A stretch of DNA of 64,000 nt. Source: Chitinophagaceae bacterium (GTDB lineage: Bacteria > Bacteroidota > Bacteroidia > Chitinophagales > Chitinophagaceae). Location: positions 434,001 through 498,000 of the forward strand of contig JADKKJ010000012.1 in NCBI GenBank assembly GCA_016720565.1. The letters run 5' to 3'. Below are positions 1 through 7,631 of the stretch, piece by piece. How positions within the stretch are numbered: the stretch's first letter is position 1; every line of letters begins with the position of its first letter. The translations under genes and the position numbers were made by a program. The notes below the pieces were generated by a model. The model had not been told where the DNA came from. It worked only from the letters and a program-made list of their open reading frames with translations, and ran no database searches.

Positions 1-278
1 AAGGGAAGCATATGATGCTCACACATACTATACAACTCTATATCTTTTACCACGATCATCTCACTCACCGGCTCATGAAACTTGGCAGAATTGATGATAG
101 CCTTCGCATCGAGATGATAACCCTGCGTTAGGAACTGCATGGCCTTGGCCAAACGCTCCGGCGTTTTTTGCAATCCTTCCCTGTTAGGGTCTTCTCCCAA
201 TTGCGCCAGCACACTGCGGTAGTTTTCCATCAGGCTGCTTGTCGTGCCTTCGTCGTAATGCTCTGTTTTTTTATACAT
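1..278 (-). CDS. folE: GTP cyclohydrolase I, N-terminal part (cut by left edge)
   Basis: The first 92 codons read on the minus strand from an ATG at 278-276 and run off the left edge. The translation carries the family's N-terminal helix region (GLQKTPERLAKAM) and the zinc-site stretch YSMCEHHMLPF, whose Cys and His belong to the GTP cyclohydrolase I metal site. The enzyme turns GTP into 7,8-dihydroneopterin triphosphate, the entry to folate, tetrahydropterin and queuosine synthesis, in the cytoplasm. It lies 8 nt after a PTPS gene on the same strand, with a second PTPS upstream, so the three probably form one pterin operon. The C-terminal half is outside the window. Confidence 0.9.
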   Translation of the reverse strand, partial: MYKKTEHYDEGTTSSLMENYRSVLAQLGEDPNREGLQKTPERLAKAMQFLTQGYHLDAKAIINSAKFHEPVSEMIVVKDIELYSMCEHHMLP

Positions 279-286
279 GGCTCTGA

Positions 287-700
287 TTATGCGGGGTATT
301 CTACAAAATTTCTTTCGGTCTCATAGAGACGTATCTTTAGATCAAGATTATTATTAATATGAGGTCTTAGCAGGTCATAGATCACCACTGCAATATTTTC
401 CGCAGTAGGATTCAAATTCCTGAACTCAACAGTATCCAGGTTAAGGTTCTTATGATCGAAGCGGCTATGCACCTCCGATTTTATCAGGTCGCTGAGTACT
501 TTCAGGTCCATCACATACCCTGTTTCAGGATCGGTCTCGCCTGTTAGTTTTACTTCCAGGTCATAATTATGTCCATGGTAATTTGGCAGGGCGCATTTAC
601 CGAATACTTCGGTATTCTTTGCGTCATCCCATGCAGGGTTGAACAACCGGTGTGCTGCGTTGAAATGCTCTCTTCTGTAAACTGCCAATTTTTTGCTCAT
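287..700 (-). CDS. 6-pyruvoyl/6-carboxy-tetrahydropterin synthase, copy 2
   Basis: This is a PTPS/QueD-family enzyme of about 137 residues, which converts dihydroneopterin triphosphate to a tetrahydropterin. Zinc ligands are visible as His18 (HFNAAH) and His42/His44 (HGHNY). The catalytic Cys36 lies in FGKCALPNYHGHNY, and the Asp-His pair is in DHKNLNLD. The FGKC-x2-PN-x-HGHNY wording resembles the eukaryotic PTPS form more than E. coli QueD. I chose the ATG at 700; the frame extends two codons further only by a TTG at 706. It lies between a paralog (upstream) and folE (downstream, 8-nt gap). Whether the product feeds queuosine or tetrahydropterin cannot be decided from sequence alone. Confidence 0.85.
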   Translation of the reverse strand: MSKKLAVYRREHFNAAHRLFNPAWDDAKNTEVFGKCALPNYHGHNYDLEVKLTGETDPETGYVMDLKVLSDLIKSEVHSRFDHKNLNLDTVEFRNLNPTAENIAVVIYDLLRPHINNNLDLKIRLYETERNFVEYPA

Positions 701-752
701 AGACAAATTTTTATAACGGCGGAAGAGAAAAATAGTTCACTGCCCCTGCAGC

Positions 753-1160
753 TTACCCAAAATATTCTACATAGATCCTTGCCGTTTCATACAACTTGAT
801 GCAATGCAATTGTACGCCTTCCGGCAAATGAGGGGCTAATTCGTTCCAGATGGCTATTGCCAGGTTTTCCGTGCTGCACATTTTATCTTTCATGAATGGA
901 ACATCCAGGTTCAGGTTCTTATGATCCAGTTTATCCACTACCTGTTCACGGATCAGGATACTCAGCTTTTTTACATCATACACAAAACCTGTATCCGGAT
1001 GGGGCTCTCCTTTGATGGTAACATAAAGATCATAATTGTGCCCATGCCAGTTCTGATTGGCGCAAACACCAAAAGTGGCGTCATTTTTCTCGGGGGTCCA
1101 GGCGGGATTATACAGTTTATGCGCTGCGTTGAAATGTTCTGATCTGGTTAAGTAAACCAT
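753..1160 (-). CDS. 6-pyruvoyl/6-carboxy-tetrahydropterin synthase, copy 1
   Basis: This 135-residue protein is a second PTPS/QueD-family enzyme with the full active-site set: His14 in HFNAAH, Cys33 in FGVCANQNWHGHNY, His39/His41 as remaining zinc ligands, and DHKNLNLD. It is the first gene of the putative pterin operon, with 52 nt to the next PTPS. The two copies are recognisably homologous along their whole length but clearly diverged, so the duplication is not recent. One copy may make 6-carboxytetrahydropterin for queuosine and the other another pterin; this is inference. A -7-like box (TACCTTTG) sits about 80 nt upstream of the start. Confidence 0.85.
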   Translation of the reverse strand: MVYLTRSEHFNAAHKLYNPAWTPEKNDATFGVCANQNWHGHNYDLYVTIKGEPHPDTGFVYDVKKLSILIREQVVDKLDHKNLNLDVPFMKDKMCSTENLAIAIWNELAPHLPEGVQLHCIKLYETARIYVEYFG

Positions 1161-1241
1161 GCTTTACTTTTTTTGATCCTTTCCAGCAATTGGGCGGAAA
1201 GGCGTGAAATGGCCGGCGAAAAGTGGTTCCGAAGGCGTCTG

Positions 1242-1249
1242 CAAAGGTA
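1242..1249 (-). promoter_or_regulatory. candidate -7 box for the pterin operon
   Basis: On the minus strand the sequence reads TACCTTTG, matching the Bacteroidota TAnnTTTG element. No good TTTG -33 box lies 19-21 nt upstream. The implied 5' UTR is about 75 nt. Motif match only. Confidence 0.35.
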
Positions 1250-1288
1250 TGAAAATTCGCGTTTCGGAATGAATTAACTTGCAACTCC

Positions 1289-1954
1289 ATGAACCAAAGC
1301 AGTGATCCATCAGCCAGACTGATCGTTGCGGCCACCGCAGTCGAGATCCAGCCTTTCCTGGCCGCACTAAGGTCCGATCCCGGTAAATTTAAAAATTGGG
1401 AGATCCTTATAACCGGGCCAGGACTTACCGCCACCACCTATCATCTCAGTAAATATATTTCCATCAGAAAACCTTCCCGCATCATAATGGCCGGTATTGC
1501 CGGAAGTTTTGATCCTTCCCTTTTACCCGGCCAGGTGCTGATCGTAAAAGCCGATCGCATAGCAGATGAAGGCGTGCTGGAAAAAAATAAATGGCATTCA
1601 CTGATCGACCTTGGATTCCAGCAGAAAAATAAATTCCCTTTTAAAAATGGCTGGCTGAAAAATGAAGATCCTTTCCTTCGTTCCTCCTCGCTGAAAAAAT
1701 GCAGGGCCATTTCAGTGAACCAGGTTAGCGCTCAACCCTCCACTATAAAAAGGCTGGTTGAAAATTATGACCCGGCCATTGAATCTATGGAAGGAGCCGC
1801 GCTGCATTATGTGTGCCTGATGGAACAGATCCCTTTTATCCAGTTGCGGGCCATCAGTAACCGGGTGGGAATAAGAGATAAGAAAAAATGGAACTTTAAA
1901 GATTCCATCACTAACCTGAATAAAGAACTGATGGACATTTTATCTGTTATATGA
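1289..1954 (+). CDS. mqnB: futalosine hydrolase
   Basis: This 221-residue protein has the nucleoside phosphorylase/MTA-SAH nucleosidase fold. Signs are the N-terminal ATAVEIQPF strand-turn, the glycine-rich GIAGSFDPS loop and the catalytic ESMEGAALHYV motif near residues 165-175. In the futalosine route to menaquinone, MqnB removes hypoxanthine from futalosine to give dehypoxanthine futalosine. Its stop overlaps the start of mqnD (ATGA, 1951-1954), so the pair is translationally coupled. That coupling fixes the assignment to menaquinone synthesis rather than general nucleoside salvage. Confidence 0.88.
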   Translation: MNQSSDPSARLIVAATAVEIQPFLAALRSDPGKFKNWEILITGPGLTATTYHLSKYISIRKPSRIIMAGIAGSFDPSLLPGQVLIVKADRIADEGVLEKNKWHSLIDLGFQQKNKFPFKNGWLKNEDPFLRSSSLKKCRAISVNQVSAQPSTIKRLVENYDPAIESMEGAALHYVCLMEQIPFIQLRAISNRVGIRDKKKWNFKDSITNLNKELMDILSVI

Positions 1955-2793
1955 AACTACAAATAGGTTTTTCTCCCTGTCCCAATGATACGTTCATCTT
2001 CGATGCGCTGGTGAATGGAAAGATCGATACAAAAGGAATTGAATTCATCCCGGTATTGGAAGATGTGGAAACCCTGAACCAATGGGCCCTGGAAGGAAGA
2101 CTGGATATTACCAAACTCAGCTTTCCTGCTTTTTTCAGATCACTGGACCATTATGCATTAATGGATTCCGGCAGTGCCCTGGGAAATGGTGTGGGTCCCC
2201 TGCTCATTGCTGCAAGGGAAATGAAGACCGACCCGGCGGAAATAAATGAAAAGAAGATCTTATTGCCAGGTATCAATACTACCGCACACCTGCTTTTCAA
2301 TTTTGCATTTCCTGATGCGAAGAATAAATACTTCGGAATATTTTCTGGAATTGAAGAAGCTGTTTTAAACGGTGAGGCCGACCTGGGTGTGATCATACAC
2401 GAAAACCGTTTCACGTACCAGGACAAAGGACTTCATAAGCTGATGGACCTTGGTGAGTATTGGGAAAATAAAATGCAAAGCCCCATTCCGCTGGGTGGGA
2501 TCGCCATTAAAAGATCTATCCAAAAGGACATAGCTAACCTGGTTGAAAAGCTGATCCGCCAAAGCCTTGAATTCGCCTTTGCGAATTTCCCCCTGATCAC
2601 AGGATATGTGAAAGAACATTCTCAATCCATGAGTGAGGAGGTGATGCGTAAACATATTGACCTTTATGTGAACCAACATTCTGTCTCACTGGGGGAAAGC
2701 GGCCGAAAAGCGATCTACAGGTTGTACCAGGAATACCTGAAAAATTCGGAGCCGGCGGAAAATTTAACAAAAACCGCCCTTTTCCTTAACTGA
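1951..2793 (+). CDS. mqnD: 1,4-dihydroxy-6-naphthoate synthase
   Basis: This 280-residue protein opens with GFSPCPNDTFIFDAL, the hallmark of MqnD, and continues with the periplasmic-binding-like fold of MqnA/MqnD enzymes (ITKLSFPAF, GNGVGPLL, HENRFTY). MqnD converts cyclic dehypoxanthine futalosine to 1,4-dihydroxy-6-naphthoate, a late step before prenylation. It overlaps mqnB by 4 nt. The usual partners mqnA and mqnC are not in this window. The polyprenyl synthase at about 24.6 kb could supply the side chain. Confidence 0.9.
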   Translation: MKLQIGFSPCPNDTFIFDALVNGKIDTKGIEFIPVLEDVETLNQWALEGRLDITKLSFPAFFRSLDHYALMDSGSALGNGVGPLLIAAREMKTDPAEINEKKILLPGINTTAHLLFNFAFPDAKNKYFGIFSGIEEAVLNGEADLGVIIHENRFTYQDKGLHKLMDLGEYWENKMQSPIPLGGIAIKRSIQKDIANLVEKLIRQSLEFAFANFPLITGYVKEHSQSMSEEVMRKHIDLYVNQHSVSLGESGRKAIYRLYQEYLKNSEPAENLTKTALFLN

Positions 2794-2841
2794 AAAATGC
2801 AGGTTCCCTATCCAAAATGCTTTCCTTTGTGATACCGGTTT

Positions 2842-4110
2842 ATGAGAATTCAATGCTTACTTATTCTGTTTTTAACAGGATGTTCTTTATCCCTGTGCAG
2901 CCAGACTATCACTGGTAAATCCCGATTAAAAGTCTTCCTTGATTGCAAGTCCTATTGCGATGCGGATTTTATCCGTTCAGAGATCAACATAGTTGATTTT
3001 CTGAATCAACGTCAGACAGCCGATGTTCATGTACTCAACTTTGCTACAGAAACGGGTGGTGGCGGCCTGGCCTATGAACTGATCTTATTGGGACAGAATA
3101 ATTTTGCAGGAAAAAAAGATACACTTCGTTTCAGTATCGCAGCCAATAGCACGGAGTTCGACCGAAGGATTTTGCTGGCAAAATATCTTAAACTGGGACT
3201 GGTTCCATACCTCACTGCAAATAATGATGTGGAGAATCTGCAGATCACAATGCTTGGTAAAACAGCCTTGAAAGACAGCACAAAAAAGACCCCTGCTGTA
3301 AAAGATCCATGGAATTACTGGGTTTTCAATACAGGCATCTCAGGGTATTATAGTTCGGATGCCGTTTACCAGAGTTCAAATATCAATGGCAAGTTCTCTG
3401 CAAATAAGATAACCGAACAGGTGAAATTTGGATTTGAAGCGGCCGCCGGCAGGGATCGTTCGGTATTTACATTTGAAGACAGTGCCGGCAATAAAGAAAA
3501 GATCAAAGTATTGAATTCAAATTATAACGTAAATCAATACTATATACTGGCCCTGGGCAAACACTGGTCATGGGGTTACCAGGCCATCCTCCACCGCAAT
3601 ACATTCAGCAATTTCAAGAACCAGCTTTTCCTGGAATCCGGGATCGAGTATAATGTTTTTCCTTACAAACAATTCAATACAAAACTATTTACGATCTCCT
3701 ATATTCTTAACCTGCGGAATAACCGTTATTATGATACCACACTTTACGACCGGATAAAAGAGACCCGTATGGGACAGGAAGTAAATGCGAAATTCACCTA
3801 CAAACAGAAATGGGGTTCAGTACAGGTCAGCGCCAAATACCGATCCTATCTTCACAATCTTGATTTTTTCAATTTAGGTGCCAATGCCAGTTGCGAATTA
3901 CAGGTATCCGGAGGTTTCAGTGTATTTATTTACACCTCAGCAGAACTGGTCAGGGACCAGATCTATTTACCAAAAGGAGGTGCCACACAACAGGAGGTAT
4001 TGACCCGCAGAAGGCAACTTGAGTCGGGTTATAATTTCCAAACCAATCTTGGTATCAATTATCGTTTCGGATCCAGGCTGAATAATTTTGTGAACCCCAG
4101 ATTCAATTAG
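2842..4110 (+). CDS. secreted envelope protein of unknown function, probable outer-membrane beta-barrel
   Basis: This is a 422-residue protein with an N-terminal signal peptide (about residues 1-20, hydrophobic LLILFLTGCSLSL). A globular region of about 130 residues follows, then a linker rich in Lys/Thr and a C-terminal half of alternating aromatic/polar strands typical of an outer-membrane barrel. I do not recognise a named family. It starts 48 nt after mqnD and may be cotranscribed. Its stop overlaps the convergent photolyase stop by 8 nt. It contains a Cys pair in DCKSYCDADF near residue 35. Confidence 0.6.
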   Translation: MRIQCLLILFLTGCSLSLCSQTITGKSRLKVFLDCKSYCDADFIRSEINIVDFLNQRQTADVHVLNFATETGGGGLAYELILLGQNNFAGKKDTLRFSIAANSTEFDRRILLAKYLKLGLVPYLTANNDVENLQITMLGKTALKDSTKKTPAVKDPWNYWVFNTGISGYYSSDAVYQSSNINGKFSANKITEQVKFGFEAAAGRDRSVFTFEDSAGNKEKIKVLNSNYNVNQYYILALGKHWSWGYQAILHRNTFSNFKNQLFLESGIEYNVFPYKQFNTKLFTISYILNLRNNRYYDTTLYDRIKETRMGQEVNAKFTYKQKWGSVQVSAKYRSYLHNLDFFNLGANASCELQVSGGFSVFIYTSAELVRDQIYLPKGGATQQEVLTRRRQLESGYNFQTNLGINYRFGSRLNNFVNPRFN

Positions 4111-5413
4111 TGCTTTTCAGTGCAATGGCATACGTTTCCAGGCATCTTTTCCTGGCAATATCATGTTCAATGATGGGAGGCGGATAGGAAAACTCCTGCC
4201 ATTCCGGAACCCATTGCCTGATGTATTTAAACTCCGGATCGAATTTCTGTGTTTGCAGGTAAGGATTAAAGACCCTGAAATAAGGAGCCGCATCACAACC
4301 ACTACCCGCCGCCCATTGCCAGCCGCCATTATTCGCCGACAGGTCATAATCCAATAATTTTTTTGCGAAATAAGCCTCGCCCCATCGCCAGTCGATCAAT
4401 AAATGTTTAGTCAAAAAAGAGGCCACGATCATACGCACCCGGTTATGCATAAAACCGGTGGCATTCAATTCACGCATTCCTGCATCCACAATAGGGTACC
4501 CGGTATTTCCGGTACACCATGCTTTAAATTCCATTTCATTGTTCCGCCATTTTATTTCATCATAAGCAGGCTTGAACGACTGATGCACTACCCGAGGGAA
4601 ATGCCAGAGTATCATCTGGTAAAACTCCCTCCAGATCAGTTCATTTAAAAATGTTTCATTCAGCCGGCCGGCCTTATCCGCCAGTTCCCTGATGCTGATC
4701 GTGCCAAAACGAAGGTGCACGCTGAGACGGCTGGTACCGCGAATGGAAGGAATATCCCTTTGCTCCTTATATTTTAGAATGACATCTTTTTGCCAGGTAT
4801 CGGCCGGAAACTTAGCCCCTTTACTTTCAAACCCCATATCCTTTAAAGAAGGAAGGGCGATCGGCTTCTGCTTATAGAAATTCCCAAACAACCCCTCCGT
4901 TTTATACGCCTCATAACTGGAAGGCTTGAGGCTGGCCTTCCACTTTTTTGAGTAGGGAGTGAACACAGTATAAGGCTTGCCATCATCTTTTACCACTTCA
5001 TTCTTTTCGAAGATCACCTGGTCCTTGAAGGTTAGAAAAGAAATATTTTCCTTTCCCAAAATAGCCCTGATCTCTTCGTCCCTCCTGCTGGCATATGGCT
5101 CATAATCATGGTTCGTATAAACGGCACGAATGTTATATGCTTTCATAAGAGCCGAAAATAATTTCGCGGGTTCTCCATAACGAACATCCAGCGTGGAGCC
5201 TAATGGCAATAATTGATCCTGTATTTTTTGAATCGCCTCGTAAATGAATTCCACGCGGCGGTCCTGCTTATCTTCCAGTTCGTCCAGTATATTTTTGTCA
5301 AAAATGAAAATGGGCAGTACCGGGTCACCGGATCTGAGCGCCTGGAATAATCCGGCATTATCATGAAGACGAAGGTCGCGCCGGAACCAAAAAATACTAA
5401 TGGGTGATGACAT
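4103..5413 (-). CDS. phrB: deoxyribodipyrimidine photolyase (cryptochrome/photolyase family)
   Basis: This 436-residue protein starts with the photolyase N-terminal domain (FWFRRDLRLHDNAGL; Rossmann-like, antenna-binding). The helical FAD domain follows: LIWREFYQMILWHFP near residues 265-280, the NTGYPIVDAGMREL stretch, and WQWAAGSGCDAAPYFR with FNP near the C terminus. Class I photolyases split UV-induced cyclobutane pyrimidine dimers using blue light. The aminotransferase gene lies 15 nt upstream on the same strand, so the two may be cotranscribed. The 3' end overlaps the convergent neighbour by 8 nt with no terminator visible. Confidence 0.9.
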   Translation of the reverse strand: MSSPISIFWFRRDLRLHDNAGLFQALRSGDPVLPIFIFDKNILDELEDKQDRRVEFIYEAIQKIQDQLLPLGSTLDVRYGEPAKLFSALMKAYNIRAVYTNHDYEPYASRRDEEIRAILGKENISFLTFKDQVIFEKNEVVKDDGKPYTVFTPYSKKWKASLKPSSYEAYKTEGLFGNFYKQKPIALPSLKDMGFESKGAKFPADTWQKDVILKYKEQRDIPSIRGTSRLSVHLRFGTISIRELADKAGRLNETFLNELIWREFYQMILWHFPRVVHQSFKPAYDEIKWRNNEMEFKAWCTGNTGYPIVDAGMRELNATGFMHNRVRMIVASFLTKHLLIDWRWGEAYFAKKLLDYDLSANNGGWQWAAGSGCDAAPYFRVFNPYLQTQKFDPEFKYIRQWVPEWQEFSYPPPIIEHDIARKRCLETYAIALKSTN

Positions 5414-5428
5414 GGTTATGGAACAAGT

Positions 5429-6262
5429 CTATTTCCAGATTGTTTGGAGATGCTGGTAAATTTTGCTGCTTATTTCCTGACCAAAGGTCCGGCTGCCGAG
5501 GCTTCCCACCCATCTTATCCCGCGAATGGCATTGGTCAGAAATACCTCATCGGCCTCTTCCAGTTCCGATGGAGAAATGGCTCTTTGATCACAACTATAC
5601 CCCCATTGCGGCAATTGCTGCAACAGGAAATTACGCATCACCCCTTCCACACATGCTTCTGTTAGGGCTGGTGTAATGAGCTGCCCATTTTTGATAATGA
5701 AAAGATTAGCGATACAACTATCTGCGATAAAGCCTTTGGTATTTACTACCAGGGCATCGTTCCACTGACGGTTCTTCGCGTATACAGCGGCCATGGAATA
5801 AATAAGGAAGCTGGAAGACTTCAGGTTGGACCAGGAATCGCATGATTTCTCTCCTTCCGGGTAAATGCCAATGGTTAACCCATTGCTGTTGAGATGAGCC
5901 ATTTCAAGGCTTAGGGGCCAGGCTTCAATACAATATTGTGCTTTTCTTCCGGGATCAAACAATCCTCCCTGCCCCGCAGAAACACTCAGCCTTATCCTGC
6001 CATAGTCTGTACATTTATTTTTTTTGCAGACCTCATTAATGTCAGCGACCAGCTTTTCCCTGGTCAGCAGTTTTGGCCATTCAATGGCCATTTTTTCCGC
6101 TCCCCGAAACAAGCGATCGAAATGCAGTTCGGCCAGTTGTACCTCTCCCTTCACGTATTTCATGGTCTCAAACAAACCATCACCATACCGGTAAGAACGG
6201 TCTTCTGCAGAGATCGATGCCAGCGCGGCATCCTGGCATTTGCCATTTAGGGTGATGAACAT
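5429..6262 (-). CDS. class IV aminotransferase (aminodeoxychorismate lyase/branched-chain aminotransferase-like)
   Basis: This 277-residue PLP enzyme is of fold type IV. RYGDGLFET near residue 25-33 is the family N-terminal signature. Lys148 in SNLKSSSFLIY is the predicted Schiff-base lysine. The motif that normally carries a PLP-contacting Glu before an Asn reads FIADSCIANLF, with Asp in the Glu position, a conservative but noticeable change. Members make 4-aminobenzoate (PabC) or transaminate branched-chain or D-amino acids. Length fits PabC. No pabB is beside it, so the substrate is undecided. It lies just upstream of the photolyase on the same strand. Confidence 0.72.
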   Translation of the reverse strand: MFITLNGKCQDAALASISAEDRSYRYGDGLFETMKYVKGEVQLAELHFDRLFRGAEKMAIEWPKLLTREKLVADINEVCKKNKCTDYGRIRLSVSAGQGGLFDPGRKAQYCIEAWPLSLEMAHLNSNGLTIGIYPEGEKSCDSWSNLKSSSFLIYSMAAVYAKNRQWNDALVVNTKGFIADSCIANLFIIKNGQLITPALTEACVEGVMRNFLLQQLPQWGYSCDQRAISPSELEEADEVFLTNAIRGIRWVGSLGSRTFGQEISSKIYQHLQTIWK

Positions 6263-6273
6263 AAGCCAAGGTA

Positions 6274-6301
6274 AATAAAAAAGCCATCCGGTAAGGATGG
6301 C
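6274..6301 (-). terminator. intrinsic terminator after the 6.3 kb response regulator
   Basis: A 7-bp stem GCCATCC/GGATGGC (6283-6289 with 6295-6301) has a 5-nt loop and is followed on the minus strand by a T-run. It ends the orphan regulator transcript before the aminotransferase gene. Confidence 0.8.
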
Positions 6302-6322
6302 TTCCAGGTATAATTATATGAT

Positions 6323-6991
6323 TCAGGCGTGTTCTACTATGCCCGCTTTTACTGCATACATAACCAGGCCCGCCATTGATTTGGTGCCTGTTTTTGTTTT
6401 CAGTTTATCGCGGATAGCTTCCACTGTACGCGGACTGAGGTCAACAATATCAGCGATCTCCTTGGTGCTTTTCTCTTCGCACATCAGTTTAAGGATGGTC
6501 ACTTCCTTATCGGTAAGATGTACATCCTGTGGCATGGATGACTCAGTGGTACGCTTGGTACGCAGGCCGCTGAGCAATGCCTTATTGGTAAGGTCGTTGA
6601 AATAGAAGTCATTCTCATAAACACCCTTGATGGCTTCATAGATCATTTCAGCGCCCGACTCTTTAGTTATATAAGAGTTGGCTCCGATCTCCATCATCTT
6701 AGAGATAACAGAATGATCATTCAGGAAGGAAAGCATGATCACTTTCACACCAGGATACAATTTCTTGATCTCCGGCAATGCAGTGATACCATCCATAATA
6801 GGCATCTGAATATCTAAAAGGATTACATCAGGCTGAATGTGACGAAGAAGATTGAGAAGTTGCATTCCATTCTCAGCTTCTGCCACCATTTGAATGTCCT
6901 TACGCGCCTGGAGAGCGGTTTTAATACCTGTGCGGAAAATGGTGTGATCGTCTGCTATCGCGACTTTGATCACGTGGTTCTCGTTTTTCAT
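6323..6991 (-). CDS. orphan response regulator, NarL/LuxR family (paralog A)
   Basis: This 222-residue regulator has a receiver domain at residues 8-125 and a LuxR-type HTH at about 155-215. The acidic pocket is ADDH, the phospho-acceptor is Asp60 in VILLDIQMP, and the Lys is in SYITKES. The recognition region is STKEIADIVDLSPRTVEAIRDKL followed by the GLVMYAVK tail shared by all four regulators of this island. No histidine kinase is adjacent, so it is an orphan here; kinases of the paralogous modules 6-9 kb away are possible partners. An intrinsic terminator follows it, so it is probably monocistronic. Confidence 0.9.
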   Translation of the reverse strand: MKNENHVIKVAIADDHTIFRTGIKTALQARKDIQMVAEAENGMQLLNLLRHIQPDVILLDIQMPIMDGITALPEIKKLYPGVKVIMLSFLNDHSVISKMMEIGANSYITKESGAEMIYEAIKGVYENDFYFNDLTNKALLSGLRTKRTTESSMPQDVHLTDKEVTILKLMCEEKSTKEIADIVDLSPRTVEAIRDKLKTKTGTKSMAGLVMYAVKAGIVEHA

Positions 6992-7266
6992 GATTGGATT
7001 TAATTTTAAGTTCAGAGACAGTAATTATTCTGAGTGCAAGTTGGAAAAATAATGCATACAATACCATAGTAGAAGTACTTGATTTCAGCACTGCAGAAAC
7101 TACCGTATCCTGGTATAACCACGGGGCTTTACGATGCATTTTTAGGAAATATCCCACAGCTTGCGTAAATACCGAATTTGTTAAAACGAGTCTTTTTGCT
7201 CTTGTGGAGAATAGTTCACTCCGCTATTTTTGATACATTGAAAGATGACCGGGGAGAGTTTCTGTT

Positions 7267-7449
7267 TTACTTCTTTGTCCAAACCGTCCAGAAATAGCTT
7301 TCCAATCCTTTGAAAAATGCCATCCTGATCTTGATCAGGAAACACAAACTCCCGGTCAGCTTTCTAAAATATTTGAAGTCCCGTTTTTTTATCCAATACC
7401 AACTAAAAACCAAGTGCGAGTGCCCTGAGTAAAAAGTTTTTTCTTTCAT
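7267..7449 (-). CDS. doubtful small ORF, 60 codons, sharing its start context with 14983
   Basis: The ATG at 7449 opens a 60-residue reading frame rich in aromatic and basic residues (YWIKKRDFKYFRKL near residue 18-31). The 18 nt AACGTTACTGTTATGAAA covering its start are identical to those at the ATG at 14983, which argues that the start region is functional or of common origin. The protein itself resembles nothing I recognise and has no signal peptide. It could be a leftover 5' piece of a lost gene or a leader ORF. Confidence 0.3.
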   Translation of the reverse strand: MKEKTFYSGHSHLVFSWYWIKKRDFKYFRKLTGSLCFLIKIRMAFFKGLESYFWTVWTKK

Positions 7450-7461
7450 AACAGTAACGTT

Positions 7462-7492
7462 AGCCCCGGAATTCGCACCGGGGCTTTTTTTT
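7462..7492 (+). terminator. strong plus-strand terminator without an upstream gene
   Basis: AGCCCCGG (7462-7469) pairs with CCGGGGCT (7478-7485), with an 8-nt loop, followed by a run of eight T. It is oriented to end a plus-strand transcript, yet no plus-strand ORF of substance lies in the preceding 450 nt. Confidence 0.7.
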
Positions 7493-7513
7493 GTGCGAAA
7501 AAACAGGAACACG

Positions 7514-7533
7514 CCTGCCTGCCGGCAGGCAGG
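7514..7533. repeat. 20-bp perfect palindrome
   Basis: CCTGCCTGCCGGCAGGCAGG is self-complementary over its full length with no loop. It is intergenic. I see no second copy in this window. GC-rich palindromes of this kind are typical of dispersed intergenic elements, but that is inference. Confidence 0.7.
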
Positions 7534-7603
7534 AATTGCACGAATGAACAGCCAAATGCAGATTACACAAATAGCATTCATTATATTAATGTGAATGCGC
7601 AAT

Positions 7604-7631
7604 AGCTAGCGGCTAGTGGCTAGAGGCTATA
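7604..7631. repeat. heptamer array, four units, overlapping the methyltransferase stop codon
   Basis: There are four consecutive 7-mers: AGCTAGC, GGCTAGT, GGCTAGA and GGCTATA. The third unit contains the minus-strand TAG stop of the methyltransferase gene, and the fourth encodes its last residues. Confidence 0.75.

Larger units (their letters stand above)
6992..7619. other. 628-bp gap with terminator, palindrome and a small ORF
   Basis: There is no clear gene between the response regulator and the methyltransferase. The stretch holds a 60-codon minus-strand ORF, a plus-strand intrinsic terminator with no gene before it, a 20-bp perfect palindrome and the start of a heptamer array. These are listed separately. 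The part from about 6992 to 7260 shows nothing I can assign. Confidence 0.6.
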
